This document shows, piece after piece, positions 24,679 through 33,098 of a stretch of 64,000 bases of DNA. The first letter of the stretch is position 1; the number at the start of each line of letters is the position of its first letter. The notes beneath the pieces were generated by a model. The model made no database searches. It was not told the DNA's origin and saw only the letters and a program-made list of their open reading frames with translations. The position numbers were made by a program, and so were the translations under genes. The DNA comes from JAEYFP01 sp964579795 (GTDB lineage: Bacteria > Bacillota > Clostridia > Lachnospirales > Lachnospiraceae): the NCBI GenBank assembly GCA_964579795.1, contig CAZOHM010000009.1, forward strand, positions 1-64,000. The letters run 5' to 3'.

Positions 24679-26166
24679 ATGAGTATGAGAAAAAGTGGGA
24701 TATTAATGCCGGTTGCCAGTCTTCCAGGCAAATATGGAATAGGGACGTTTTCAAAATATGCCTATCAATTTCTGGATTGTCTGAAAGCAGCTGGACAAAG
24801 CTACTGGCAGATGCTCCCTTTAGGTCCGACAGGGTATGGTGATTCCCCCTATCAGTCGTTTTCAACCTATGCAGGGAACCCGTATTTAATCGATTTGGAT
24901 AATTTGATTGAAAAGGGATGGCTGACAGCGGCGGAGTGCAGAAAGTACGATTTTGGAAACGACAAGAACAGTATCGACTATGAAAAGCTATATCTTTCTC
25001 GTTTCATTGTGCTGAAAAAGGCATATGAGAAGAGTGAAATAGCAAAAGATAGGGGATTTCAAAAGTTTATAAAAGAAAATGCATTTTGGCTTGATGATTA
25101 TGCACTTTATATGGCAGTTAAGAATTCTTTTGGAGGTGCATGCTTCCATGAGTGGGACGAAGATATTCGTCTTCGCAAGCCGGAGGCAATGAAAGCCTGT
25201 CGTAAGAAGTATTGTAAAGAGATAGAATTTTATCAGTTTCAGCAATACATGTTTGATACACAATGGCAGGCTCTAAAGGCATATGCCAATAATCTTGGAA
25301 TAAAGATTATTGGGGATATTCCGATTTATGTTGCCTTTGACAGTGCTGATACGTGGGCCAACCCGAAGCTGTTTCAATTCAATCAGAATGGAGAACCGAT
25401 TGCAGTAGCAGGCTGTCCGCCTGACGCCTTCTCTGCAACAGGACAGCTTTGGGGAAACCCACTCTATAATTGGAAATATCATAAGGAAACAGGTTATGAG
25501 TGGTGGATTATGAGAATCGCACACTGCCTGAAACTGTATGATATTGTACGTGTAGATCACTTTAGAGCATTTGATGAGTATTATGCAATTCCGTATGGTG
25601 ATAAAACAGCCGAGAACGGAAACTGGAAAAAGGGACCGGGTATCGGTCTGTTCAAGGCATTGAACGCAAAATTTGGAAAGGTGGATATCATTGCAGAGGA
25701 TCTGGGATTTCTTACACCAAGTGTATTAAAACTTGTAAAAGATACCGGTTATCCGGGCATGAAGGTACTGCAGTTTGCATTTGATTCGAGAGAGGAAAGC
25801 GATTATCTGCCACATAATTATACGCATAATGCAGTTGTCTATACAGGTACACATGATAATGATACGTTACAGGGCTGGTATCGTACACTGTCATTACCGG
25901 ATAAGAAGCTGTCTCAAAATTATATGAATAATGCTGGACATCCGATTGAAGAGATTCATTGGGATTTTATCAGGCTTGCGATGAGCAGTGTTGCAAAGCT
26001 TTGCATCATTCCTATGGCGGATTATCTGGGGCTGGGTGCTGAAGGAAGAATCAATACACCGTCCACCTTGGGAGACAACTGGAAATGGCGGATGCAGGAG
26101 GGTGCATTTAAAAAGAATTTGTCAAAAAAAATCTTTGACATCACCAAATTATATGGTAGGCTATAA
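24679..26166 (+). CDS. malQ: 4-alpha-glucanotransferase (amylomaltase)
   Basis: A 495-aa GH77 enzyme that disproportionates maltodextrins, giving glucose and longer chains for the phosphorylase. Diagnostic stretches are SYWQMLPLGPTGYGDSPYQS, the IVRVDHFRAFDEYY region with the catalytic Asp nucleophile, IIAEDLGFLTP with the catalytic Glu, and YTGTHDNDTLQGW. RBS AGAGGAG precedes the ATG, 34 bases after the MalG-type gene, so it belongs to the same operon. Confidence 0.95.
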   Translation: MSMRKSGILMPVASLPGKYGIGTFSKYAYQFLDCLKAAGQSYWQMLPLGPTGYGDSPYQSFSTYAGNPYLIDLDNLIEKGWLTAAECRKYDFGNDKNSIDYEKLYLSRFIVLKKAYEKSEIAKDRGFQKFIKENAFWLDDYALYMAVKNSFGGACFHEWDEDIRLRKPEAMKACRKKYCKEIEFYQFQQYMFDTQWQALKAYANNLGIKIIGDIPIYVAFDSADTWANPKLFQFNQNGEPIAVAGCPPDAFSATGQLWGNPLYNWKYHKETGYEWWIMRIAHCLKLYDIVRVDHFRAFDEYYAIPYGDKTAENGNWKKGPGIGLFKALNAKFGKVDIIAEDLGFLTPSVLKLVKDTGYPGMKVLQFAFDSREESDYLPHNYTHNAVVYTGTHDNDTLQGWYRTLSLPDKKLSQNYMNNAGHPIEEIHWDFIRLAMSSVAKLCIIPMADYLGLGAEGRINTPSTLGDNWKWRMQEGAFKKNLSKKIFDITKLYGRL

Positions 26167-26181
26167 ATAATGTGATATGAG

Positions 26182-27243
26182 TTGAAACAGAAAAAGTGGG
26201 TGGAAGTGTTGGATACAATTACAATAAAAGATATTGCCAGAATATGTGGTGTTGGTGTCAGCACGGTTTCTCGTGCTTTGAATAATCATCCGGATATTAA
26301 CCCAGAAACACGTACAAAGATTATGGAGGTTGTGGAAGAATATAATTTTATTCCGAATAACAGTGCCAGAAATCTGAAAATCACAGATTCCAAAACAATA
26401 GCAATACTCGTAAAGGGCATTTCCAACCCATTTTTTATGAAAATGATCAAAGTCATGGAAGACGAGATTCAGAGAAAGAAATACTCGCTTGCATTACATC
26501 ATGTTGATGCAAATGAGGATGAAGTAGACGTTGCCATAGAGCTTGTGAAAGAAAAGCGGCTTAGAGGTATTATTTTTCTTGGAGGCTATTTTACACATAC
26601 AAAAGAAAAGCTGGAGCGTTTGCAGGTGCCTTTTGTGCTCAGTACAATTACGATGACAAATGGATATATGGGAAATTATTCGTCAGTTGCTGTAGATGAT
26701 GTGAAAGAAAGCTATAAGATGGTAGATTATCTGTGCAGACTGGGGCATACGAAGATTGCAACAATTACGGCATGTGAGCAGGATGAAAGTATTGGTAAGC
26801 TACGAAACAAAGGGTATGAGCTTGCGCTTGCGGATAATCATATTAAACTTGATAATAAGCTGGTATATTATATGGATGATGCGATTGACTCCTATACAAT
26901 GGAGAATGGGTATGCTGTTATGAAGCAGATTCTTGCATCTGGTGAGGATTTTACAGCTGTATACGCAATTTCTGATACGCTTGCTATCGGTGCCTGCAAG
27001 GCAATTTTGGAATCCGGCAGACGAATACCAGAGGATGTTTCAGTGGCAGGCTTTGATGGAATTGATATGTCTTATTTTTATAGTCCCACTATCACAACAG
27101 TTCAGCAGCCATTCGAAGCAATGGCAAAAGAAACTGTAACGGTATTATTTAATGTAATTCGAAAAAAAACAGAGCATCAGCATAAAATCTTTGATGCGAC
27201 ACTCTGTGTTGGCGGCTCTACAAGAGCAATCAATGAAAAATAA
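26182..27243 (+). CDS. LacI family regulator of the maltodextrin cluster (MalR-like)
   Basis: A LacI-type regulator (353 aa from TTG 26182) with helix-turn-helix ITIKDIARICGVGVSTVSRAL and a type I binding-protein sensor domain (GIIFLGGYF, VAGFDGIDMSYF, TTVQQPFEAMAKE). The start is uncertain: there is no ATG near the N-terminus, and GTG 26200, GTG 26206 or TTG 26209 would each still leave the complete DNA-binding domain. It follows malQ by 15 bases and is the likely regulator of the CGGAAACGTTACCG site at 21171. Confidence 0.88.
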   Translation: MKQKKWVEVLDTITIKDIARICGVGVSTVSRALNNHPDINPETRTKIMEVVEEYNFIPNNSARNLKITDSKTIAILVKGISNPFFMKMIKVMEDEIQRKKYSLALHHVDANEDEVDVAIELVKEKRLRGIIFLGGYFTHTKEKLERLQVPFVLSTITMTNGYMGNYSSVAVDDVKESYKMVDYLCRLGHTKIATITACEQDESIGKLRNKGYELALADNHIKLDNKLVYYMDDAIDSYTMENGYAVMKQILASGEDFTAVYAISDTLAIGACKAILESGRRIPEDVSVAGFDGIDMSYFYSPTITTVQQPFEAMAKETVTVLFNVIRKKTEHQHKIFDATLCVGGSTRAINEK

Positions 27244-27244
27244 A

Positions 27245-27691
27245 TTAAAATGTCTGACGGCTCATCGTGCTGTTATGATAAGCAGTTGAGTGTGTGACGT
27301 CCTCTTTGAACCATGCAGGTGGATGAAAAGAATTTGCCTCCTCCTCTGTTGAAAATTCTACTTCCGCAAGTATCAGAGGCGCAAATGGTGTATCAAAAAT
27401 ATCCAGTTCTATTGTATATATATCATAAGGAATCAAAATTCTTTTTTTACTGATAATATTACCATCGGCTTTTGCCTTAAGAGATTCGTAAGCGGCATGG
27501 GTTAATGGAAGATTATATTCCTCTCGAACCATAAATCCCTTAGATTTATAAGTCATATAGTACGTATCATCCTCTTTACGGACACGAATGACCGGCTCCG
27601 TACAAAGATATGCCTGCTCAATCAAATGAAACGGATAGCTTTCTATATTGTCAGGAAGTGTGTTTATTAAAAACTTTCGTTCAATTTCCAT
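27245..27691 (-). CDS. CYTH domain protein (triphosphatase family)
   Basis: A 148-aa protein that begins with the CYTH signature EIERKF and alternates charged strands such as VIRVRKEDD, YYMTYKSKG, RILIPY and LAEVEFSTEEEA. The family comprises inorganic or thiamine triphosphatases and class IV adenylate cyclases acting through a metal-filled tunnel. Which activity applies here cannot be told. AAGGAG lies six bases before the ATG. Its stop is one base from that of the convergent MalR-like gene. Confidence 0.85.
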   Translation of the reverse strand: MEIERKFLINTLPDNIESYPFHLIEQAYLCTEPVIRVRKEDDTYYMTYKSKGFMVREEYNLPLTHAAYESLKAKADGNIISKKRILIPYDIYTIELDIFDTPFAPLILAEVEFSTEEEANSFHPPAWFKEDVTHSTAYHNSTMSRQTF

Positions 27692-27777
27692 TGGAATCTC
27701 CTTTTAATTTAATAGAATATTCATTTTTAACTAGTGTGAATTTATGATATGATTATTATAGAATGGAGGCGGTAAAT

Positions 27778-28023
27778 ATGCAATCTGTGAATATGCTGAT
27801 TTCCAGTATTATTAACAAAGAAGACAAGAGATTTGTCAGAGTTTCGTTTATGAGAGGCAGTGATTATGCAGAGGGCATCCTGCCGGATAACATTATAGAG
27901 AAATCGAGTGGCTTTTCCGAAGAAGAGGTAGAAAAGCTGCAGGAGTACATCAGTGCCAATCAGGGAGATATTATGGAACGTGCCAGACAAATCAACCCAA
28001 TTAAAAATTGGCTTAACAGCTGA
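27778..28023 (+). CDS. hypothetical protein, 81 aa
   Basis: No family recognised. The start at 27778 is set by GGAGGC eight bases upstream; an ATG at 27763 lies before that site. The protein is soluble, has a basic beta-type first half (DKRFVRVSFMRGSDYAEG) and an acidic helical stretch (FSEEEVEKLQEYI), and ends INPIKNWLNS. It is followed after 46 bases by the DJ-1 family gene and may form an operon with it. Confidence 0.7.
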   Translation: MQSVNMLISSIINKEDKRFVRVSFMRGSDYAEGILPDNIIEKSSGFSEEEVEKLQEYISANQGDIMERARQINPIKNWLNS

Positions 28024-28069
28024 GAGAATTTTTGATAAATCATTATTTCAAGTGATTGGAGGAAACAAA

Positions 28070-28621
28070 ATGAAGACATGTTATGTATTTTTGGCGGAAG
28101 GATTTGAAGAAGTTGAAGCATTGACAGTTGTTGATCTGCTTAGAAGGGCACATATAGATACAAAGATGGTTTCTATTTCAGATGCTGTACAGGTGACCGG
28201 TTCTCATCAGATTAGTGTTCTTGCAGATATTACAATAAAGGATGTTGATCTTAAACAGGCGTGTCTACTTGTATTACCGGGTGGAAAACAGGGAACAGAG
28301 AATCTGACAACCTGCAAACCATTAGAAAAGATACTGTTCGAGTTTAGTGCAACAAACAGACGAGTTGCTGCAATCTGTGCAGCACCCTCAGTTTTAGGAA
28401 AGCTTGGTTTACTGAAAGGAAAGAAGGCTGTATGCTATCCGGGATATGAGGCAAGTCTTGAAGGTGCTGTGATTGGAAAGGAAGAGGTTGTTACGGACGG
28501 TAACATTACAACCTCACGTGGCATGGGTACTGCAATCGCATTTAGTATTGAACTTATTAAACTGATAGATTGTGAGACTGAAGCAGGGGCAATGAAGGCC
28601 AAAATTATTTATCGTCAATAA
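28070..28621 (+). CDS. DJ-1/ThiJ/PfpI family protein
   Basis: A 183-aa cytoplasmic protein of the DJ-1 superfamily (YajL/ThiJ branch), associated with protein deglycation, glyoxalase-type or chaperone activity. Visible features are FLAEGFEEVEAL with the conserved Glu, LLVLPGGKQG, and the nucleophile elbow AAICAAPSVLG with the reactive cysteine. The true start is the ATG at 28070 after GGAGG; the frame extends upstream without a ribosome binding site. Confidence 0.9.
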   Translation: MKTCYVFLAEGFEEVEALTVVDLLRRAHIDTKMVSISDAVQVTGSHQISVLADITIKDVDLKQACLLVLPGGKQGTENLTTCKPLEKILFEFSATNRRVAAICAAPSVLGKLGLLKGKKAVCYPGYEASLEGAVIGKEEVVTDGNITTSRGMGTAIAFSIELIKLIDCETEAGAMKAKIIYRQ

Positions 28622-28751
28622 CTAAAAATTGCCATTATATTTTATTTTTTATTTCACATAATAATACCAAGATAAGTGATGAACAGCTATTGCTTATCTA
28701 TCAAAATAGAGTGTATTTGCACGATATGGAATGGTGTTGGAGGTGAAAAGA

Positions 28752-28952
28752 ATGGCAGACAAAAAATCTAATAGAATCGAAGTGCCGGAAGCAAAGGCAG
28801 CAATGAATAAGTTTAAAACAGAAGTTGCTTCAGAACTTGGTGTAAACTTAAAAGAAGGTTATAATGGTGACCTGACATCTAAGGAAGCCGGTTCAATCGG
28901 TGGAGAAATGGTCAGACAGATGATCGCAAAGCAGGAATCACAGATGAAGTAA
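28752..28952 (+). CDS. alpha/beta-type small acid-soluble spore protein
   Basis: A 66-aa SASP that coats and protects DNA in the dormant spore. It contains the germination-protease site region (TEVASELGV, compare the family consensus EIASEFGV) and the second conserved block GDLTSKEAGSIGGEMVRQMI. GGAGGTG (28739-28745) supports the ATG at 28752. It is direct evidence that the organism forms endospores. I could not identify a convincing sigma-G promoter in the 130 bases upstream, which hold a weak hairpin at 28670-28699. Confidence 0.95.
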   Translation: MADKKSNRIEVPEAKAAMNKFKTEVASELGVNLKEGYNGDLTSKEAGSIGGEMVRQMIAKQESQMK

Positions 28953-28980
28953 GAGCTCTGTGAAAAAGAAATTAATAAGA

Positions 28981-29014
28981 ATCCCGCAGTGAAGTAATCA
29001 CTGCGGGATTTTTA
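28981..29014 (+). terminator. rho-independent terminator of the SASP gene
   Basis: A 12-bp perfect stem, ATCCCGCAGTGA (28981-28992) with TCACTGCGGGAT, loop of five bases, followed by TTTTATT. Confidence 0.9.
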
Positions 29015-29025
29015 TTGCAAAGCTG

Positions 29026-29598
29026 TTAAATATCAGATTTATTGATGACCCGTTCCAGACGTAGCCAGATTAACCAGGCAATGAGACTGCCGATTAATGC
29101 AGTGATAAGCTGGGTTATGGAAAATGTAATCTTTGCAGCGGCCAGAACTTTTGGAAGAGCCTCCGGTTTCGGGAGCTTTGCCGCAATGCTTGATCCAAAG
29201 TTTGGAAGTAAAATCAGAACAACAGTCACTCCTAAAAATGCCGATTTTACAATGGAACCAAAAACAAGACCAAATTGCAGATGAAAACGAAATTTCTGTT
29301 TGCGTTCAAAATAGTGTGTAAACAGAACAAGGATAAGGTTACTAATCATAATAATAGGGAACATGACAGGAAGTGCGGACATAATTGGAGAGCCGGTAAA
29401 GAAAAAAGCTGTAATTGGTGCAACAATGGAGATAATAATTCCAGAAATAAGTCCGACGGCAAGTGTTGCAATAACCAATATGGCATTAACAATTGGGCCG
29501 GTGATGTAAACTGACATGTTCTTGAAATACTGACTTATTATACAGAGAGCAAGCAGCAGGGCTGTTTGTGCAATCTGTTTAGATGTTATGTTTTTCAT
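29026..29598 (-). CDS. ECF transporter S component-like membrane protein
   Basis: A 190-aa membrane protein with five or six hydrophobic segments and a loop PNFGSSIAAKLPKPEALPK, resembling substrate-capture (S) components of energy-coupling-factor vitamin transporters. The vitamin or other ligand cannot be assigned and no riboswitch is visible upstream. The ATG at 29598 is preceded by AAAGGAGG at an unusually long 13 bases, so a start a few codons upstream is possible. Confidence 0.65.
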   Translation of the reverse strand: MKNITSKQIAQTALLLALCIISQYFKNMSVYITGPIVNAILVIATLAVGLISGIIISIVAPITAFFFTGSPIMSALPVMFPIIMISNLILVLFTHYFERKQKFRFHLQFGLVFGSIVKSAFLGVTVVLILLPNFGSSIAAKLPKPEALPKVLAAAKITFSITQLITALIGSLIAWLIWLRLERVINKSDI

Positions 29599-29723
29599 TG
29601 ACAGTAGTATGCCTCCTTTATTATTTGTCTTTCGTACTATAGCATATCTTAGAAAATACAGCAAGTTTAATAAATAGGATAGAGTTATTTCATATATTTT
29701 GACTGGAATTTTGAATATGTGTG

Positions 29724-29732
29724 TGATATAAT
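29724..29732 (+). promoter_or_regulatory. extended -10 promoter of tig
   Basis: TGA directly followed by TATAAT (29727-29732), 104 bases before the tig start codon. The leader contains a small hairpin, CAGGCAG (29772-29778) with CTGCCTG (29787-29793). No CIRCE or CtsR-like element is visible. Confidence 0.5.
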
Positions 29733-29835
29733 CTTATAATGACTGCAATAAAATAGAAACGAATCTTACAGCAGGCAGATGATATGCTGCCTGAATGAAG
29801 AGCATAAAGCGAATTTAAGGAGGAACAGAAGTAAA

Positions 29836-31125
29836 ATGAGTTTACAGGTAGAAAAATTGGAAAAAAATATGGCAAAGCTTACAATTGAGGCATCTGCTGA
29901 AGAGTTTGAAAAGGCAATTGAGGCTGCATATAAGAAGAACAAGAACAAGATGAGCGTTCCAGGATTCAGAAAAGGCAAGGTACCTCGTGCAATGCTTGAA
30001 AAAATGTATGGTGCAGGCATCTTTTATGAGGATGCAGCAAATGCATTGATTCCTGAAGCATATGAGAAAGAATTATCCGAGAATAAAGACTTAGAAGTAG
30101 TTTCACAGCCAAAGATTGATGTTGTGCAAGTGGAAAAAGGAAAGTCATTTATTTTTACAGCTGAAGTTGCATTAAAGCCGGAAATCGAGCTTGGTAAGTA
30201 TAAGGGTGTGAAAATAGAGAAAATTGATACAGAAGTAACTGATGAAGATATTACAAAGGAAATTGATAAGGAAAGAGAAAGCAATGCCAGAACAATCAGC
30301 GTTGAAGACAGAGCAGTAAAAGATAAAGATATGACAGTTATTGACTTTGAAGGATTTGTTGATGGAATAGCATTTGAGGGCGGAAAGGGAGAAAACCATC
30401 CTTTGACAATTGGTTCGGGTGCTTTCATTCCGGGCTTTGAAGAGCAGTTGATTGGTGCCAAACTCAACAAAGAGATGGAAGTAAATGTGACTTTCCCAGA
30501 AGAATATCAGGCAGCAGAGCTTGCTGGAAAAGCTGCAGTATTTAAAGTAACTGTTAAGGAAATTAAGGAAAAAGAGCTTCCTGCACTTGACGATGAGTTC
30601 GCAAGTGAAGTATCTGAGTTTGAAACACTTGACGAGTATAAGGCTGATGTCAAGAAAAAGCTTGCAGAAAAGAAAGAGGCAGAGGCTAAGAGCAAAAAAG
30701 AAGATGCTGTTATTGAGGCCATTATCAATGATTCTAAGATGGAAATTCCAGATCCAATGGTTGATACACAGGCAAAGCAGATGGCACAGGATTATGCAGG
30801 CAGACTGCAGCAGCAGGGTCTGTCATTAGAGCAATATTTCCAGTTCACAGGTATGGATATGGAGAAATTCCTTACTCAGATGAAGCCTGGTGCATTAAAG
30901 AGAATCCAGTCAAGACTTGTTCTTGAGGCTATTGTTAAGACTGAGGATATCAAAATTTCTGATGATGAATTTGAAGCAGAGATTACAAGAATGGCTGAAA
31001 TGTATCAAATGGAGGCTGACAAACTCAAAGAGATGGTTGGAGATTACGAGAAGGAACAGATAACAGAGGATCTTGCAATTCAGAAGGCTGTTGAGCTTGT
31101 TGTAGCAGAAGCTAAAGAAAAGTAA
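29836..31125 (+). CDS. tig: trigger factor
   Basis: A 429-aa ribosome-associated chaperone and prolyl isomerase. The N-terminal domain has the ribosome-binding signature GFRKGKVPRAMLEK (near residue 42), followed by an FKBP-type PPIase domain (VIDFEGFVDGIAFEGG, about 160-240) and the helical C-terminal chaperone arms. The ATG at 29836 is set by AAGGAGGAA; the frame opens earlier without a site. It is first in the conserved order tig-clpP-clpX-lon-engB. Confidence 0.96.
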   Translation: MSLQVEKLEKNMAKLTIEASAEEFEKAIEAAYKKNKNKMSVPGFRKGKVPRAMLEKMYGAGIFYEDAANALIPEAYEKELSENKDLEVVSQPKIDVVQVEKGKSFIFTAEVALKPEIELGKYKGVKIEKIDTEVTDEDITKEIDKERESNARTISVEDRAVKDKDMTVIDFEGFVDGIAFEGGKGENHPLTIGSGAFIPGFEEQLIGAKLNKEMEVNVTFPEEYQAAELAGKAAVFKVTVKEIKEKELPALDDEFASEVSEFETLDEYKADVKKKLAEKKEAEAKSKKEDAVIEAIINDSKMEIPDPMVDTQAKQMAQDYAGRLQQQGLSLEQYFQFTGMDMEKFLTQMKPGALKRIQSRLVLEAIVKTEDIKISDDEFEAEITRMAEMYQMEADKLKEMVGDYEKEQITEDLAIQKAVELVVAEAKEK

Positions 31126-31166
31126 AATTACTATTTAAAATTTGACTAAAGTTTGGAGGAGTAAAA

Positions 31167-31745
31167 ATGAGTTTAGTGCCTTATGTCATTGAACAGACAA
31201 GCAGAGGGGAACGGTCTTATGATATTTTTTCAAGACTGTTAAAAGAACGAATTATTTTTCTTGGAGAAGAAGTAAATGAAACTACATCTAGTCTGATTGT
31301 TGCACAGATGATGTTTCTTGAGGCTGAGGATCCTGATAAGGATATTCATTTTTATATCAACAGCCCGGGCGGAAGCGTAACAGACGGATTTGCTATTTAT
31401 GATACGATGCATTATGTGAAATGTGATGTAGCCACCTATTNNNNNNNNNNAAGTATGGGAGCATTTTTACTTGCCGGAGGTACAAAGGGAAAGAGATTTG
31501 CGCTTCCAAATGCAGAGATTATGATTCATCAGCCACTTGGTGGAGCAAAGGGTCAGGCTACAGAAATAGAAATTGCTGCAAAGCAGATTCTCAGAACAAA
31601 AGAAATCATTAATCGTATTTTATCTGAAAACACAGGAAAACCTATTGATGTAATCGCAGCAGATACAGAGCGTGATAACTGGAAATCAGCTGAGGAAGCA
31701 TTAGAGTATGGTTTGATTGATCAGATAATAACAACAAGAGCGTAA
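31167..31745 (+). CDS. clpP: ATP-dependent Clp protease proteolytic subunit (with sequence gap)
   Basis: The serine protease barrel that works with ClpX. The catalytic Ser follows the gap (SMGAFLLAGG), the His is in IMIHQPLGG and the Asp in the DTERDNW region. Ten N (31441-31450) remove the CIGQAA-type segment next to the catalytic serine. In known ClpP proteins six residues lie between the preceding aromatic/Ile and the serine, but here only four fit, so the true gap is probably 16 bases. The frame is kept either way. RBS TTGGAGGAG. Confidence 0.95.
   Translation: MSLVPYVIEQTSRGERSYDIFSRLLKERIIFLGEEVNETTSSLIVAQMMFLEAEDPDKDIHFYINSPGGSVTDGFAIYDTMHYVKCDVATYXXXXSMGAFLLAGGTKGKRFALPNAEIMIHQPLGGAKGQATEIEIAAKQILRTKEIINRILSENTGKPIDVIAADTERDNWKSAEEALEYGLIDQIITTRA
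31441..31450. other. assembly gap (10 N) in clpP
   Basis: Ten undetermined bases within the clpP coding region. The number is probably a placeholder. Confidence 0.99.
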
Positions 31746-31760
31746 AGGAAATTTAGACAT

Positions 31761-33026
31761 ATGTCAGGGAAAAATAATGATGACAAAATCAGATGCTCCT
31801 TCTGTAACAAAACACAGGATCAGGTTCGTAAGCTGATTGCGGGGCCTGATGGAGCATTTATCTGTGATGAATGTGTAGAGATATGCATGGATATCATAGA
31901 GGATGAGTTTGATCAGGAGGACTCTCAGGAAAGCAGTAAGGAACTTGATATTAACCTGTTAAAGCCACAGGAAATCAAAGCGTTTCTTGATGAAAACGTA
32001 ATTGGGCAGGAAGAAGCAAAAAAAGTGTTATCCGTTGCTGTATATAACCATTATAAGAGGGTAACAGCTGCAAAGACATCGGATGTGGAATTACAGAAGA
32101 GCAATATCATTATGCTTGGACCTACCGGCTGTGGGAAGACACTTTTAGCACAGACTCTTGCAAAGATTATAAATGTACCTTTTGCAATAGCCGATGCAAC
32201 AGCACTTACTGAAGCTGGCTATGTAGGAGAAGATGTTGAAAACATTCTTCTAAAAGTGATACAGGCTGCTGACTATGATATTGAGCGTGCCCAATATGGT
32301 ATTATTTACATTGATGAAATCGATAAAATTACAAGAAAGTCAGAGAACGTTTCTATTACCAGAGACGTTTCGGGTGAGGGTGTACAGCAGGCTTTGCTGA
32401 AAATTATTGAAGGTACAATTGCTTCAGTTCCACCACAGGGTGGCAGAAAGCATCCACATCAGGAGTTGATTCAGATTGATACAACAAATATCCTGTTTAT
32501 CTGTGGAGGAGCTTTTGAAGGTCTTGAAAAAATCGTTGAATCAAGACTGGACAAAAAGTCAATTGGATTTAATGCGGATATCAAAGATAAGAAGGAAAGC
32601 GAGCTCAGTGTGCTGCTTTCGCAGGTGCAGCCGGAGGATCTTGTGAAATTCGGATTGATTCCGGAGTTTGTTGGTCGTGTTCCTATCAATGTTTCATTGG
32701 AGGCATTGGATGAAGAGGCTCTTATTAAGATATTGACTGAGCCAAAGAATGCTATTACAAAGCAATATAAGAAGTTATTTGAATTAGACGGCGTTCGCCT
32801 TGAGTTTGAGAAGGATGCGATTGCAGAGATTGCAAAGAAGGCATATTCTAAAAAAACAGGTGCAAGAGGATTACGCTCCATATTGGAGAAAATGATGACT
32901 GATCTGATGTTTAGAATTCCATCAGATGATACTATCGAGCAGTGCATGATTACAAAAAAGGCTGTAGATGGAGTCAGTGCGCCGCTTTTGGTGCATCGTG
33001 AAGCACCGTTAAAAAAGGCTGAATAA
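31761..33026 (+). CDS. clpX: ATP-dependent Clp protease ATPase subunit ClpX
   Basis: A 421-aa AAA+ unfoldase. An N-terminal C4 zinc finger (CSFC...CDEC, residues about 11-40), Walker A GPTGCGKT, pore loop GYVG, Walker B IIYIDEIDK, and the IGF loop (KSIGFNAD) that docks to ClpP are all present. Starts 15 bases after clpP and is clearly in the same operon. A terminator-like hairpin follows. Confidence 0.97.
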   Translation: MSGKNNDDKIRCSFCNKTQDQVRKLIAGPDGAFICDECVEICMDIIEDEFDQEDSQESSKELDINLLKPQEIKAFLDENVIGQEEAKKVLSVAVYNHYKRVTAAKTSDVELQKSNIIMLGPTGCGKTLLAQTLAKIINVPFAIADATALTEAGYVGEDVENILLKVIQAADYDIERAQYGIIYIDEIDKITRKSENVSITRDVSGEGVQQALLKIIEGTIASVPPQGGRKHPHQELIQIDTTNILFICGGAFEGLEKIVESRLDKKSIGFNADIKDKKESELSVLLSQVQPEDLVKFGLIPEFVGRVPINVSLEALDEEALIKILTEPKNAITKQYKKLFELDGVRLEFEKDAIAEIAKKAYSKKTGARGLRSILEKMMTDLMFRIPSDDTIEQCMITKKAVDGVSAPLLVHREAPLKKAE

Positions 33027-33030
33027 TAGT

Positions 33031-33067
33031 AGAACGTCGCCGTATTATGGCGGCGTTCTGCATTTTT
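33031..33067 (+). terminator. terminator between clpX and lon
   Basis: AGAACGTCGCC (33031-33041) pairs with GGCGGCGTTCT (33049-33059) with one GU pair, then GCATTTTTG. The T-tract can instead pair with AAAATGCA (33071-33078) in a second hairpin starting at 33059, so termination may be partial. Confidence 0.7.
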
Positions 33068-33098
33068 GTGAAAATGCAGAAGTTAACGAGGAGTAAAG

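Noticed and set aside
29026..29835. Vitamin riboswitch (for example TPP) before the ECF S component gene
   Set aside because: The space upstream of the gene on its strand is short and I see none of the conserved riboswitch blocks.
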